A stretch of 64,000 nucleotides of DNA from Holacanthus passer (taxonomy: Eukaryota > Chordata > Actinopteri > Pomacanthidae), in assembly GCA_025331565.1 (NCBI GenBank), contig JAFREQ010000165.1:930001-994000 (forward strand). Direction: 5' to 3'. The translations under genes were made by a program, and so were the position numbers. The notes beneath the pieces are model-generated. The model ran no database searches. It saw only the letters and a program-made list of their open reading frames with translations, and was not told the DNA's origin. Of the stretch, positions 23,700 through 35,800 are shown one piece after another (the first letter of the stretch is position 1; every line of letters begins with the position of its first letter).

Positions 23700-24951
23700 T
23701 TAAATGGCAACTCTGGCAGGAGAGTAAGTGCTGCTATGCAAAGATGAAGCACTGTGTGCAGCAGTTTTCTTATGGTTTTCTAACACTTTAACAATGACAA
23801 CAGGTAGTAAAACACACACAATTATCATACAAGTGATGGTAAAAATGAACCAGAATCCACCTGCTGGCAATGCAGATATTGGATGCAGGGTGTTGCTCTC
23901 TCTGTCATAAACACAGTTCAGGTTGCTCTTCAGTCTGTACACAACTTTACACCTCTGTGCATCTGTCTCGATGTCAGTGACTTTAAAAACTTCATAGGGA
24001 GGAATCAGCACCTGCTTGGTTTGTTTCAAGGCTGAATAATGTGTTATATCAGCACCAAAACACGTGAACACTTCAAAACATGAAGCGCTCCTTGTGTGGT
24101 TCCACCCATCAGAACCCAATATGAACGAGCTGAACCGAATCAGTTTGTTGGAGATGTTCAGATTTAAAAGTGTCTCTGTTCTGTAATTTGTGCTGAGACA
24201 AGTCACCTGACTGTGCTTCAAAATCTGAATGGCTTCACTCAGGGAGAAATAAAGGGAGCGAGACTCAAATGTCTCCTTTATTTTCTTTCCAGTTCTTCCT
24301 GCAGCATCAAGATCTGGCTTGACAGTTTGCAGCATAATGTGTGTGTACATGTATATGGCAATCGAATGCTGTTCCTCCATGTAGTCGTGTGCAGGCTCTC
24401 GAGCTTTTTGCTCTGCATCGCTCCAGGCTTGACTGAAGTTTCTACTGGTATCCCATGTCTGTGGTATGGCTTCATCAGTCACAACCATAGCTTCGCATCT
24501 GCAGTCATTGTACATGTCATCATTCAGTTCAGAGGTCAGATCCTGAAAAAAATGCAGGAATTATGGTAAAGATGTTGTTCAGTATTTATCCACTAGATGG
24601 AAACCTATGCTGAATGAACGGTGTTGAGCTGGAACCTCTTTTGCTCAGTCCACTTTCTTCCTTTAAACAGATCATGGCCTTTGGAATTACTTTGAAAGTG
24701 TGTATTTAAAAGAGAAAAGAATGATTTTTAAACACTACTTGTGATCACTCCTTTTATATTACATTAAGTCCTCTAGAGTGATTTTATTTTATGTCAAACA
24801 TATAGTCTAAAATAATAATGTTAAATACCTGCCAGCTGCGTGTCAAACATATGACAACAAACATCAGCAGTCCCACCAAAAGAACAAGAGACGTAATGGC
24901 ACATGCAGATAAGGTTTTTCTCGGACAGGCCTGTCTCTCCCAGGAAGGCAT
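23700..24951 (-). CDS. membrane-anchored ADP-ribosyltransferase-like protein, probably catalytically dead, 321 aa
   Basis: Two exons, 24951-24829 and 24542-23700, close in frame. Exon 1 encodes a basic N-terminus and a hydrophobic stretch (about residues 17-37) suggesting a signal anchor. Exon 2 is the ART fold: the DDMYNDC opening, LDAAGRTG around Arg124, FEVFTCFGAD and VLIPPYEVFKV. Active arginine-specific ARTs use an R-S-ExE triad. Here Arg124 is kept, but the Ser of RFGSFAS is Leu183 (RFSSFILGS), and the ExE before VLIPP is Thr216-Lys-Gln218. Loss of the catalytic Glu predicts no transferase activity. Unlike the neighbouring copies it ends in a second hydrophobic segment (about 271-293) and a 28-residue tail, so it is membrane-bound. 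The frame is open, with no stop or frameshift, which suggests constraint as a pseudoenzyme rather than a dead gene. Confidence 0.8.
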
Positions 24952-25739
24952 AGTGCATCTGGAACAGAGGATTAAACCCAGAGGAACGGACGCTTACCTT
25001 TGTTTGTTTCAGCCTCAGAAAGCTACCAAACAGGATTTACGAGCGTAACCACATGCAAAACCTCCCTCCTGACAGGTGCAAACAGGGAAATGCCAGAGCC
25101 GGTGAGCAGCGACAACAAATACACACATACACAAAGCACAAGAATATGTTGCAGACATTTGTAGTACAAATGCAATTGTAAAAAGTTTCTTTTGCTGAGT
25201 GGCTTTTCATCAAATGTTAAATTCTGTTTAAGCTATGCAAGATACGATCCATGTCAGCTCTGTTGCCTTTGGGCAAAGGTGTAAAAGTTTCTCTGTGTTG
25301 TGTGGTTGTACCTGAAAATCCTGTGAGCTGGGACGTCCTTGCTGGCAAACAATGCTGCATGCTTTTGCCCTCAAACGAATATCATGCTGCTGGTGAAATG
25401 ACTTAGCAGGAGAAAGGTAAGCCAAAAACGATCCGATTTCATATGAGAATATGAGAATGTCAATTGATATATCAGACTACATAGAGATATTGTGTGGCTC
25501 CTGATTATGGTTTATTGTTTATCTCTTACATTTCAGCCACTAGACTGGTTTTACCTGCGGATACAAACAGAGTCAATGTGCAAGAATAATAACACAAAAT
25601 GCATATTCATGATGTGCATGCTTTAATAGCCATTTTTAGTTATATGATATATTTATTCATGTCACTTTATTTCACACTATGTCACTTTCGATTGCCACTT
25701 TGTGCTAGTTGTATATACCTTTTTTATTTATATATACTT

Positions 25740-25831
25740 TTATCTATTTCATATTCTTGCCATTTCTCTTGTGCTATTGCAACGCCCCAATTTCCCCTCT
25801 GGGGATCAATAAAGAATTATCTTATCTTATT
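25740..25831 (+). mobile_element. LINE/SINE 3' tail (CTTATCTTATC end)
   Basis: CAATTTCCCCTCTGGGGATCAATAAAG followed by AATTATCTTATCTTAT is the 3' end typical of abundant fish non-LTR elements. Related tails lie at 37990-38045, 46018-46076 and, inverted, at 63206. The upstream boundary is uncertain. Confidence 0.55.
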
Positions 25832-25848
25832 TTTCCTTTCATTCAGAT

Positions 25849-26690
25849 ATGAAGTTTGGCAAAGGGCCAGCGTGTGAGCTGAAGCCACTGAGAAACTGGG
25901 CAGCCCTTTGTGTGTTGTTGTTGGTGGCGTTCCTGTTGTATCATGACCCATTTCTACTACTCTGGTGGCCTCAGAAACCTGCTGAGGTGGGAGGACACTT
26001 CTTTCTTTTACACGCGCCAATAACATGCACAATGTTACTGTAATTGTTGATTTTGCTGATGTGTCACCACAGAAACCTAAGACTGATGGTTTACCTCCAG
26101 ATGTGGTGACGGATTCCATTGATGACATATGGTTCCCGACCTGAAACAGCCTCTGCGATCGACCTGTTTGGCATGTTTGAGTGGCACTTCAACAGAAACT
26201 CCAGTTTTGCCTGGGTTTCAGCTGGAAGAAATTCAAAGTGCACAAGCACCTGAAAGAAGACCATGCTATGCACATGTACATAGAAGTGAAAAATCTCCAA
26301 CAAGATTTCAACAAAGCAGTGAAAACGGGGAAGCACAAGTATGGACTTAAGTTCTAGCCTTTCTACTTCTACCTGACTGATGTCAAGTTCTGCACATATC
26401 ACAGGACACGAAACAGTTCGACCACAAAGTCATGAACATGCCTTTTGGTGATTTCACGTGTGTAGCTTCATCAAAGCAGCATTTTGATTTTAATGGCAAC
26501 GTGTCCTGCTTGAGATCCACTCACGCTTTGGTGCTGATGTAACATAATACTCTGCTATCAACCAAATGGGTTAGGTGCTGGTTCCTGCCTACAAGGTCTT
26601 CAACATGACTGATGACAAATGGCAGTATTGTCAACAAACACCAAAATACAAAGGAGAGATTGAAATTATAAATTGAATGAATGAACTGAA
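25849..26690 (+). pseudogene. ADP-ribosyltransferase pseudogene
   Basis: The exon 1-like frame 25849-25986 (46 codons, ending GCT GAG|GTGGGA) encodes a basic N-terminus plus a hydrophobic anchor, like exon 1 of the copy at 23.7-24.95 kb. Exon 2 starts at 26073 and shows the ART landmarks in shifting frames: SIDDIW, NSSFAWVSA, FNKAVKTG, SRFGADV and VLVPAYKVFNMT. There is a frameshift just after DDIW (about 26133), another after SFAWVSA, an in-frame TAG after the LKF codons (about 26352), and a stop immediately before VLVPAYK where the catalytic Glu should be. The triad Arg is also Lys in AVKTG. It is clearly broken and related to its neighbours. Confidence 0.8.
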
Positions 26691-27853
26691 TTGTGAAAAA
26701 AAGTCACATTAACTCAACTTAATAGGAGTACATTAAAATACCAAAACAATTTTTGAACAATATTTGCTTGATTGTTTGAATAGGCAGCTCAACACAGGTC
26801 AAAAAGACACAAGCTGGCTGTTTGCACCCTAAAACTAAATGTGTAACTGGTAGATTTATTATCAGGACGAGAGCCATTTCCAGCATGGTACCTCCTAATT
26901 GGAAAACACCTAAAAAGAGGTCAAAGCACTGTAGGTAGTTTAATTGGATTCTTTAACGCTGCCTGGACAAGTGGACTTTATGGTTAAAAAGACAGGCTGG
27001 TATTTCAACATGTTTACACTACCTACCCAACTGCATGCAATGTCATATAGTAATTTATCCTGACACTTTCAAAACAAAATGTAACTAATGAAAAATATTC
27101 AGTGCCATTAAAACACCAAAAGAACAGTTGTGACAAAGACATTATGAAGTGCTACTGTTGCTACATGTATGTGTATAGCATGCTTTTCTGTTTTGTACTG
27201 TCTCTGTACTGTACAGCATGTGAAGTCCTGTTGTCCCTTCACCATGTGGATCACCACATACTGGACTATAAATAGAAATAAAATTGATTACGATTGTGCT
27301 CAAACCTTTTCAAGAGCTAAAAGGATAACAAGAGGACACTGATTGTCAAAGTGTGAGAGAAATGACCCTGCATGGAAACATAAGATTGATTTGAATGTGT
27401 CCTAAAATCACCTGTTCCTTTATAGAGTTAAAAAACTCTCAAAGTATTCTTTCCTTCAGCTATGGTCTGGTGCATGGTTCCCAATGCACATATAATTCAT
27501 TACAATCAAAGAGGAATGACTCGACCGTGTGGTCCTCATTGAAGCTGCCACCCCTGATTTGAATGGCCTGCAGCTGGTGAAAGACAAGGAGGAGCTCAGC
27601 TTGACAGATAACCCACAAGTCACCAAAGTAGCATTATATTATTGGAGAACTGAACTGCGGTAAGTGAATAAAAGTCTTCATCTCTTCCCTGTTTGACCCA
27701 GATTGAAAACAAATATAAAGGAGTCCACTTCAAGGGCCCATTTTAAAGCATCCAAACATGTTTCACATCATTCAAGAAACTGGCATTACTCAGAAAGGTT
27801 AGAGGAAACCAGCAGATTCACGTCTTTTTGTGTGCAGGTTTCTGTGCTGGTGG

Positions 27854-28790
27854 ATGATGGTAATGAAAGCAGTTTGGGCAGCAGTGCTACTGACATATGG
27901 AGCTTCTATAGGAATTGCAAAGGTAACCAAGTAGCAAGTATAAACCAAGTAGCAATTTGCTTGCTCACATCTGTAGGTAAGATTATCAGATTTTTTATTT
28001 TTTTCTGATTGCTTCTATTATCTTCCAGAACTCTGCAGAACCTGGGTTCAAAGGTGAACTTCCCCTGGGTTTGGCTCCAAACACTGTTGATGACATGTAC
28101 TCTGGCTGCAAAGACAAGATGGAGTACAGAGTGAAGAAAGAGTACCTCACCAATGAGAAAAACAAAGACAAAAATTTCACCTTGGCCTGGGGTGAAGCAG
28201 AAAAATACTATAACAAAAAATGGAAGCGTAAAAAAGGAAGGCGACCTTCCACCTCGCTGGGGAAAGAACAGATCATGGCTATTTATGTATACACCCTCGA
28301 CAAACCAAAGATCTATCTTGAATTCAACGATGCGGTTCGAACCCAGAAATCTGAGTACAAGACCACATTCAGGTATCACACGCTTCACTTCTTCCTGACT
28401 GACGCCCTTCAGGCTCTCAATGCTCGCAAACCTGAAGCAGAAAGATGTCTCACTGGCTACCGGAGAGTCGACAGCTACTTTAGCCGAGACGTTCTCAACA
28501 AGGTGATTCGCTTCGGCTCGTTCACCTCCAGCTCGATGGGTTGGTACCCCAGCTCTGAAAGATTTGGAGACAAGTCGTGCTTTGAGATTGTCACATGCTT
28601 TGGAGCTGACATCTCGCTGTTCTCTAAGCTCGGCGAGTCAGAGAGAGAGGCCCTGATTCCTCCTTATGAGGTCTTCAAAGTCACAAAGATCGAGAGGAGA
28701 TCTGACCAGAAGAGTCTGCCATGTGAGGTGGTTTATAAAGTGAAAAGCACAGGAAAAACTCTGTCCAATATGAACTGTGCTCTTTTCTGA
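27854..28790 (+). CDS. secreted mono-ADP-ribosyltransferase (ecto-ART), 276 aa
   Basis: Exon 27854-27922 encodes a start and signal peptide (MMVMKAVWAAVLLTYGASIG). Exon 28029-28790 carries the ART domain and ends in TGA. Ecto-ARTs transfer ADP-ribose from NAD to arginine on target proteins. The R-S-ExE residues are all present: Arg127 in FNDAVRTQ, Ser190 in RFGSFTSS and Glu228-Arg-Glu230 just before ALIPPYEVFKV. Four or more Cys (DDMYSGC, CFEIVTC, LPCEVV, MNCALF) fit the disulfide-bonded fold. There is no C-terminal hydrophobic tail, so it should be secreted rather than GPI-anchored. The start is set by homology to the gene at 31959, and both ATGs follow an acceptor with the same CAG|GTTTCT sequence (27838), implying a non-coding first exon. 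AATAAA signals lie at 28906 and 29126. Confidence 0.88.
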
Positions 28791-29230
28791 TATAAGCAGT
28801 TTAACACATTTGATGTTAGCAAAACAATAATATATTGAACTGTACAAAAATAGTGGTTTGACATTGTTTTTTCAAAATGTATTTGGATATTGTTTTGTAG
28901 ATTTGAATAAAGGCAGCCACATCATTTTGACTATTCTCTTAATATACAAAATAGGAAATTCCAGTATAACAGACATCTCTGGAGGTCACATGAGCTCATG
29001 CAATGTATCGTGCAAGTCACCAGTGTCTGTGCGTGAATGTAAACAGTTGTACAAAGGTATTTGGTATTTTTATGTTTACTATATTTTCTCACTTTACACT
29101 GTGTTTATAATTCCAAAGTTGATCAAATAAAGTGTGGGAGGTAGTGATCCTGCTTTCTGAAGGGGAAGTGACAATATATCAAAGGGAGCAAAGTTCTCTA
29201 GTAACCTGCTGATCCCCTGTCACCCTTCTA

Positions 29231-29431
29231 CAACCCAGATTCCAAAAAAGGTGGGACGCTGGGAAAAATGCAAATAAAAACAGAATGCACTAATTTGCAA
29301 ACCAACTGTGCATTGTTCTAATATATTGTCTTTGTACTGTTTTCAACTGAATAAATGTCAAAAAGGATTAGCAAATCATCACATTCTGTTTTGTTTTACA
29401 CAGCGTCCCAACTTTTTTGGAGTCTGGGTTA
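29231..29431. mobile_element. full-length MITE with 31-bp TIRs and TA target duplication
   Basis: The left end AACCCAGATTCCAAAAAAGG and the right end (reverse complement) AACCCAGACTCCAAAAAAG extend through TGGGACGCTG with few mismatches. TA dinucleotides flank both sides (29229-29230 and 29432-29433), as for Tc1/mariner-type insertions. It is 201 bp with no coding capacity. Deleted relatives occur at 4336 and 12722, and a trace at 44820. Confidence 0.8.
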
Positions 29432-29432
29432 T

Positions 29433-31812
29433 AGCTTGTCTTTAAAAATAGCTCATGTATCTGTATCAGAAAGCATTTCCACACCATTCTCTCACCTAAT
29501 GCACTTTTAAAGTGTCCTTCCTTAAACCAAGCAAAGAACACTTACTCGGTGGCTTGTGAGAGGAAGGAGTTCCCTTGAAAGCTGAAGTTTCCTGGTGGAT
29601 ACAGCACACACATCCTGGACCTTGGAGGAAGTTAACATAAGCAAAAACTCAAAGCCTGAACTTCAGAAATCAAGTTAAATTGCCTAACTCAAAATCTATA
29701 CATAAAAAAAGACCATATAATTAAGATTCAAAATATGACTCGGAGAAGATTCAGTAATGGCTCACAGACTTTAAAACATGCTTTTCAGGTGACAGCAGGG
29801 CAGTGGTATACCGGCATCGGTGGGCCTTTGAACCACAGAATAATCCATAACATTTTACCAACATTTGTCTCTTTGCCAGCCCTCTCTGTGTGCCTGTCAT
29901 TTGAGGTGTGCATCTACTCCAGGACTGGACTCACTGGTCAATCACCACCCACTGACATATTTATAATCCATTTAACATGTGGACTGCTGCCATAGAAATA
30001 CATGTAAGCTAATTTTTTTATCTACAGTTTTTACACAACAATTAGTGTTGTTATAGTATCCACAAACACTACTGCACTCGATGTGAACAACATAGCAACT
30101 TCCACTATATCTGTAGTACTTTGCTGGTTGAACGCATCAGACACCTGTAATTTGCATACAGAGCCGTGGCCGTTTTTGTGTCTGTTACAAGTCAAACATG
30201 AAAGGCACTGTTTTATCTTTGGATCATTTCTCTTGCAAATCATGTGAGCTAGAGTAGTATGTCCTACTAGCTGTGTGATAGTTTTGCCTTATTATTGAAA
30301 TTTTAAAGGAATATCTTATCTTAAAGGCTGTCAAGGCAAAAGCGGCAGGAGCAGCTCCCAGCAGCTTCCAGCACACACATTCAGTGAACACAAGCCAGCT
30401 GGATTTTGGCATTTCCTTATATGATGAAAACATTGTTTGCCAAGAGAGGTCATAAATGTTGAGCTTTAGGTCCATGTATTGGTTGGTATGACTCTGTCTT
30501 TGTAAAACACAGGGTCTTATAAATACGAGAAAGTGAAAAGAGACTGGGGTTTCGCAAGTAGTGAAATTTAATTTCTTTGTTAGAGCTTGATGCTATGGAA
30601 GCCATTTATGCCAATATGATGAAAATAGATTCTGTGAATCATTCTATAAGTCACGAGACACTTTCTCAGAACAGTGACTTTCTTAGCTCAGAATCTCAGA
30701 ATACGGATTTAAGAAAATATAATATCTCAAAATTAAGCTGGTTCTCTTGTAGCTTCCTCTTTAGGCTCTGGAGGCTTGATTGAAATGCGATTTCTCCGAA
30801 AATCACTAAAATTTCACGATTTGTGACTCCACAACTAAAGCAGTGATCAGTGCTTGATCTGCCGAGCTTTGTCTCACTCGCTGTTGTTACTTTGGTCATT
30901 ATAAGGCAACATCACATAACCTTGTGCAAATTGATTTTTATCATTATTTTCATATACTAAGTCATTATTTTGACCACATTCTTCTTATTATGAGATAAAT
31001 AAGTCACTAAGTTGCAGTACTAAGTTATTATTATAAGTTATTGTTTTCCCCATCATGTTGACAGAAATGGGCTTCTACGCTGTTTTGGTGCCGTAACATC
31101 TTTCACAATCTTCCAGACTAGTGGAAAGGTAAATATTATATTTTAAATGTAACATGAAGGATCATATCATGTGACCCTGAGCTCCTGTTCTTCCTCTGAG
31201 AATGCTTACAGTTATATATTTTTTAATGCTGTTATGTCCCACCGGACCCACAGAGTAGTTTGTACGTCATGGTCCACTTTTATGAATCTTGAAGATGTTT
31301 TCACAGGATAAATGATCTCGTCAGCTTGAGAAATCTGCCTTTTGTTTTCTTGGCATAACAAGATAAATTAAGCCATTTTACCCGAGAAAAATGAGCTTTG
31401 TTATTTCAAGATAACAAGATAATTAACTTGTGAGATAACGGCTTTAAAAAAAAAAATGCAAGCATGGCCATTCTCTGCTTCTGTATTTTCCTGGCCCATG
31501 AAGTTCAACCTGTATTTTCTTTATGAGTGTAAGACAAAAGACAGAACATTAAAATACCAAACTGGGTGCAATTCACATTTGTTAAACTTCCAAAGATCAA
31601 ACTGGACCAAAACTTACCTTTAGCTTAATGCACTGCTACCCCAGCGCCAGTAGATTTGCTTTGAATTATAGATAGTGTAACTGGGCAGTTGTACAAATAA
31701 GCCTTTCAATTTTATGATCATGTTTCTCCAGCAAAACTATCTCCTTCTCATTATATGACTCTAATGAACTGTCTTATCTGACACCCAACGTTTCACTTTC
31801 TTAACTGCTTCC
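29433..31812. other. intergenic, between secreted ART genes
   Basis: I find no gene. The segment 29985-30260 matches 38425-38690 in sequence and orientation (see the paired repeat entries), and short blocks near 30535-30600 and 31130-31200 match 38845-38895 and 38715-38780. The rest is unassigned AT-rich DNA. Confidence 0.45.
29985..30260. repeat. dispersed repeat copy 1 (pair of 38425-38690)
   Basis: It shares AACATGTGGACTGCTGCC, GACACCTGTAATTTGCATA, GAGCC(G/C)TGGC, GTGTCTGTTACA and TCATTTCTCTTGCAAATCAT with the segment at 38.4-38.7 kb, in the same order, with roughly 75-80% identity by eye. The two copies lie 8.4 kb apart. Confidence 0.6.
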
Positions 31813-31845
31813 TATATAAGTGTACGGTTCCCTGCCAGACAATGA
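31813..31845 (+). promoter_or_regulatory. TATA-box core promoter of the ART gene at 31959
   Basis: CCTATATAAGTG gives a good TATA element at 31813-31820, about 145 bp upstream of the start codon, with a plausible initiation site near 31840-31850. It lies 5' of the acceptor CTCCAG|GTTTCT (ending 31939) that precedes the ATG. This fits a short non-coding leader. I did not find a clear donor between them, so the leader may be unspliced. Confidence 0.4.
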
Positions 31846-31958
31846 AGACTGCAGAGACAGACTATTCTGACTCACTGAAGGCTGTTTCCACTTGACTCCA
31901 CAAGTTGCCAGAGATTATTTTATTTAACTGTGTCTCCAGGTTTCTACCTTGGCGGAGG

Positions 31959-32880
31959 ATGGCAGTGATGGCAGCTTGGGCAGCACTGCTGATCACCTAT
32001 GGTGTCTTGACAACAATTGCAATGGTAATGTATGTTTATGCTGGATGATGGTTTGCATTGACATCTGTAACTAATATGAGCATAAAACATGATCATTTGT
32101 TCATATATTATTCCTTTAAAGGTCTCAGGTCAACCTGGGCCAAATGTCCTTCCACTGGACATGGCTCAGGCCTCCGTTGACGACATGTACAATGACTGCA
32201 AAAATGAAATGAAGTCAAAGGTTGCTGAATACCTGAAAGAGGAGACAAGAGAAGACAACAAATTCACACGGGCCTGGGTGGAGGCAGAGAAAAGATATGA
32301 CAGTAAATGGAAGAAGAAGTCCACCAGATTAGACAAAGAACAGGTCATGGCTATTTATGTTTACAGTTTTGGCAGAGATGATATCTACCTTGATTTCAAT
32401 AATGCAGTTCGAACCCAGAATTCTGCATACCGGACAAATTTCCAGTATCACGCACTTCATTATTACCTGACCATCGCAGTTCAAAACCTCAACACTCGAC
32501 AACTGGCAGGCAACGGACAGTATGAGACCATCCGTGGGGTCGACCAATCCTTTACAACAGATGTTCTCAACAAGGAGGTTCGCTTTGGTTCTTTTGCCTC
32601 GAGCACAAGGGCTGGGTACGATAGAGCTATAAGATTTGGAGACAAGTCTTGCTTTGAGATTGTCACACGCTTTGGGGCAGACATCTCTATGTACTCTAAA
32701 TTTGAGATTGAAGCAGAAGTGCTGATTCCTCCTTATGAGGTCTTTAAAGTCACAAACATTAAGAAGAAATCTGAGGATCAGAATCTTCCATGTGAGGTGG
32801 TCTATGAGCTGAAGAGTACACGCACTCTTTCTAACTTGGATTGTGCTTTAATTCCAAAACAAGCAGTCTCACACATTTGA
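31959..32880 (+). CDS. secreted mono-ADP-ribosyltransferase (ecto-ART), 274 aa
   Basis: Exon 31959-32024 encodes a 22-residue signal peptide (MAVMAAWAALLITYGVLTTI). Exon 32122-32880 carries the mature enzyme, and the phases agree. The catalytic triad of arginine-specific ARTs is intact: Arg119 (FNNAVRTQ), Ser182 (RFGSFASST) and Glu219-Ala-Glu221 (before VLIPPYEVFKV). The DDMYNDC opening and CFEIVTRFGAD match the family. The C-terminus ends shortly after the final Cys with no anchor signal, so it is secreted. It is closest to the copy at 27.85 kb in exon layout, leader sequence and 5' splice site, so the two are recent tandem duplicates with diverged surface loops. Its immune or epithelial role is inferred only from the family. 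Confidence 0.9.
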
Positions 32881-35800
32881 CACACAGTTAACAAGACACA
32901 AGGAAGCACCATATGATTACAAATGATCTTTTATCATCATTCATTTGAATATGGATTTATTTCTTATACATACAGGAAGCATCATTAACATTTGAATTAC
33001 TTAAACTCAAATACATTTTTAAAAGCCAGAGGTGTAGAGGTTGTACTGTGCAACAAAGTGCTAAAGAAAGGACCCACGAGATAAAGGAATTTTTAAAATT
33101 GTGTAATTGTAATGGATCTGTATTCTTTAGGACATCACATCACTTTTCAGCCTAACATAGAGAGCACTTAAATTTAGCAAATGGTTTTAAAATTGCATAT
33201 GTGAAACATGTTCTACTTGTACAAAATGTTTGAATATCAAGACTATTTACTGTATGCAAACTGGGTGCATAATCTGTCCTGTAATTTTACTGTGTGGGAA
33301 AAAAAAATCATTAAATACTCTTGTGTTTCACAACTTGTGCATGTTTGTCAAATGTTTTTACAGTCTGTTTGATTTATTTACTAAAATAAGTCTGTGTCCA
33401 ACAGCCAAAATCCAAATTGGAGAAGGCTTGAGTTGATCGAAAAGTTCATTTGCTTATCTGAGTGGCTTTCAGTTCAGCTTCAGAGCAGCAGCAAGTGATT
33501 TGTGGACTCGTGTTTCCCTGTGTTTTAGCTCTCAGGCAACATGCACTGTACTTTTGGTGGAAGCTGTTGGGGCTGTCTGTGCCTGGTCTGTGCTGCACAT
33601 TGGTGAAAATGTGGCTCTAGAACATAAGTGGTTGGGGAATGGTCAGGGTTAGAGAAATCAAAATTCATGTGCTCAGTACTGATCGGGCAGGATGCGCAGA
33701 TCAGATACTAACAGGGGCTGTATGCTGCCTGTGAGGAAGACTGCAGACACTACCCAAGGATGAAAAATGTTCTCTTATATTCTCTGCACTTTGAGGAGAA
33801 AATTACATTTTATACTTTGAAAGTTTGAAGCACCTCTGACTTGATAGTGTCCCACCCCACTTCTGAAACCAAACCTATGCCCTAAGCAAAATAATAAAGC
33901 TTAACAATGCTAGCTTTTGATTTGGGAATGTAAGTGATTGAACAAAATGAATCAAATGATTGATGATTGAGACGGAGAGAAGGACTTTTGTGCAGAAAAA
34001 AAGTGCATGTCTAACCTTCACTGGGTCTGAGAGTTCAGTCAGTGTTGTGTCCTCACTTAACGTTTCCTTTTGTGATCGTGTTAAAACGTCTCGTTGACAG
34101 AGTGCACTGATAAAAGTGAACTCCGTCACTGAATAACAACTTCATTCATTTCACTTTTAAAACATTTTGCAGCATAAATTGGTCAAGTAGAAAGGCATGA
34201 GATGAAAATGAGACTTGAGATATGGCACTGATCTGATCACCCTCTGTGAAGGAGGGGACAAAAATGAGTCTGAAATGACTTGAAACGGTGGCATGTTTGA
34301 AAGTGGAGACATGAGAAAGCCAGTAGGCAAGTGCAGGTGGCTAAAATATAATTAGTGGCAATCGTCCTTTTAAACCTAATGCTCCGTTTGAGGATTTTGA
34401 ACTAACAACTTTTGTTTATGGTTTCAGAGACCTCAACAGTAAAAAATGATTAAACAGAATGGATTTGCAGAGGCTCTAAACTATGTGCTACCGATGACTA
34501 ATTTTTTACCAGCACTACCTACAAGAATGACAATTCATTTGGACACAAATGTTTTCTTGTTGACATGTTTCTTTCATAGTGAGAAAGAGATGCAAATGTC
34601 ATGGAAACCTGTTTAAAGACTTAACATACAAACCAACACAGAAGGGGAACAGCGCCATCCAGTGGGAAACAGCACATAATGAAGCTGAACTGCAGACTGT
34701 TGGCGAGTGAGCCCCATTCATGGCTGAGCCAATTTTTTTGGGGGGGGGGCAGTATTGATTTGTTGGTCTTGCCAGAGAGATGGAGAGAAAATGACACAAA
34801 GCTGAAGTTAATTTAAACACCTAAAAGATTCAGGGCTTTTGAGAAAATAATCAGGGCTGGAGATTCAGCAACAGCGAGTCCTAATAACTTTGAATCTTAA
34901 TCTGTGATCTGTGACAAGTTTAAACTTGTATTCTTCTTAAACCTGTATTCAATATTCACTCTTTATCTTTTGCGATGTAAAATCTCATTTAATAAATTTA
35001 AAACACTTTCATTATCTGTCTAATTAGATACGTTTGTCAATTTCATATTCCTTATCATTTTTTTCAGAATTTAGAATCTTGAGTTCCATTGACTAAACGT
35101 TCAGTGAATTGTTTAACTAAACAAATAAAGTTATTAGAAACATTACTAGATTATTTGCATGCACCTGCCAGCGTGCCATATCTCCAAATATCCTTCCCTT
35201 TTCCAAAGTGAAGAAAATTATATGATGGAGGCCGTAATGTCTCTTTTTATACATGTGTCTGGAATCAGATCCATTTTCAAAATTCAAACAACAGCAACAA
35301 TGATGAAAATAGATACACACTTCTGACACATCCTGCACCCAATTCACAAGATTGACATTAAAATGTAATTTCTGGGATTATTGTAACTGCAAGTGTTGCA
35401 GTAGATTTGAGTTACGTGTTACTGTTGCAATGTGCAAGCAGGGGAAACAGGGAACGGGATCCAAAGTGCAGACACCAAGCAGTTCAGTAGATTTATTAAC
35501 AAAATCCAAAAGACTTACAAGGTGGTACAGGCAGGCAAAGGTCAAAACCAGAAAGAAGAGCACATCCAATAAGGAGTAGGCAAAATCAAGAGTCCTAAAA
35601 ACAAGCATGATCTGGGACAACACAAGGCAAAAGCCAAGAATGAAAAAACACAAGGAATCACCATGAAATGAAGTATAAGTATGGGGAATACACAAGGAAG
35701 GGAGGAACACAGGTGAGAGGAATTATCAATCCTAAAGGTGGGAAACGACACAAAGACAGGAAGTAAAGTAGCAGAACTGACATGAGGACATGGTCTATCA

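Noticed and set aside
27906..28388. 160-codon minus-strand frame
   Set aside because: It is antisense to the ART gene at 27.85 kb and shows no homology to anything I know.
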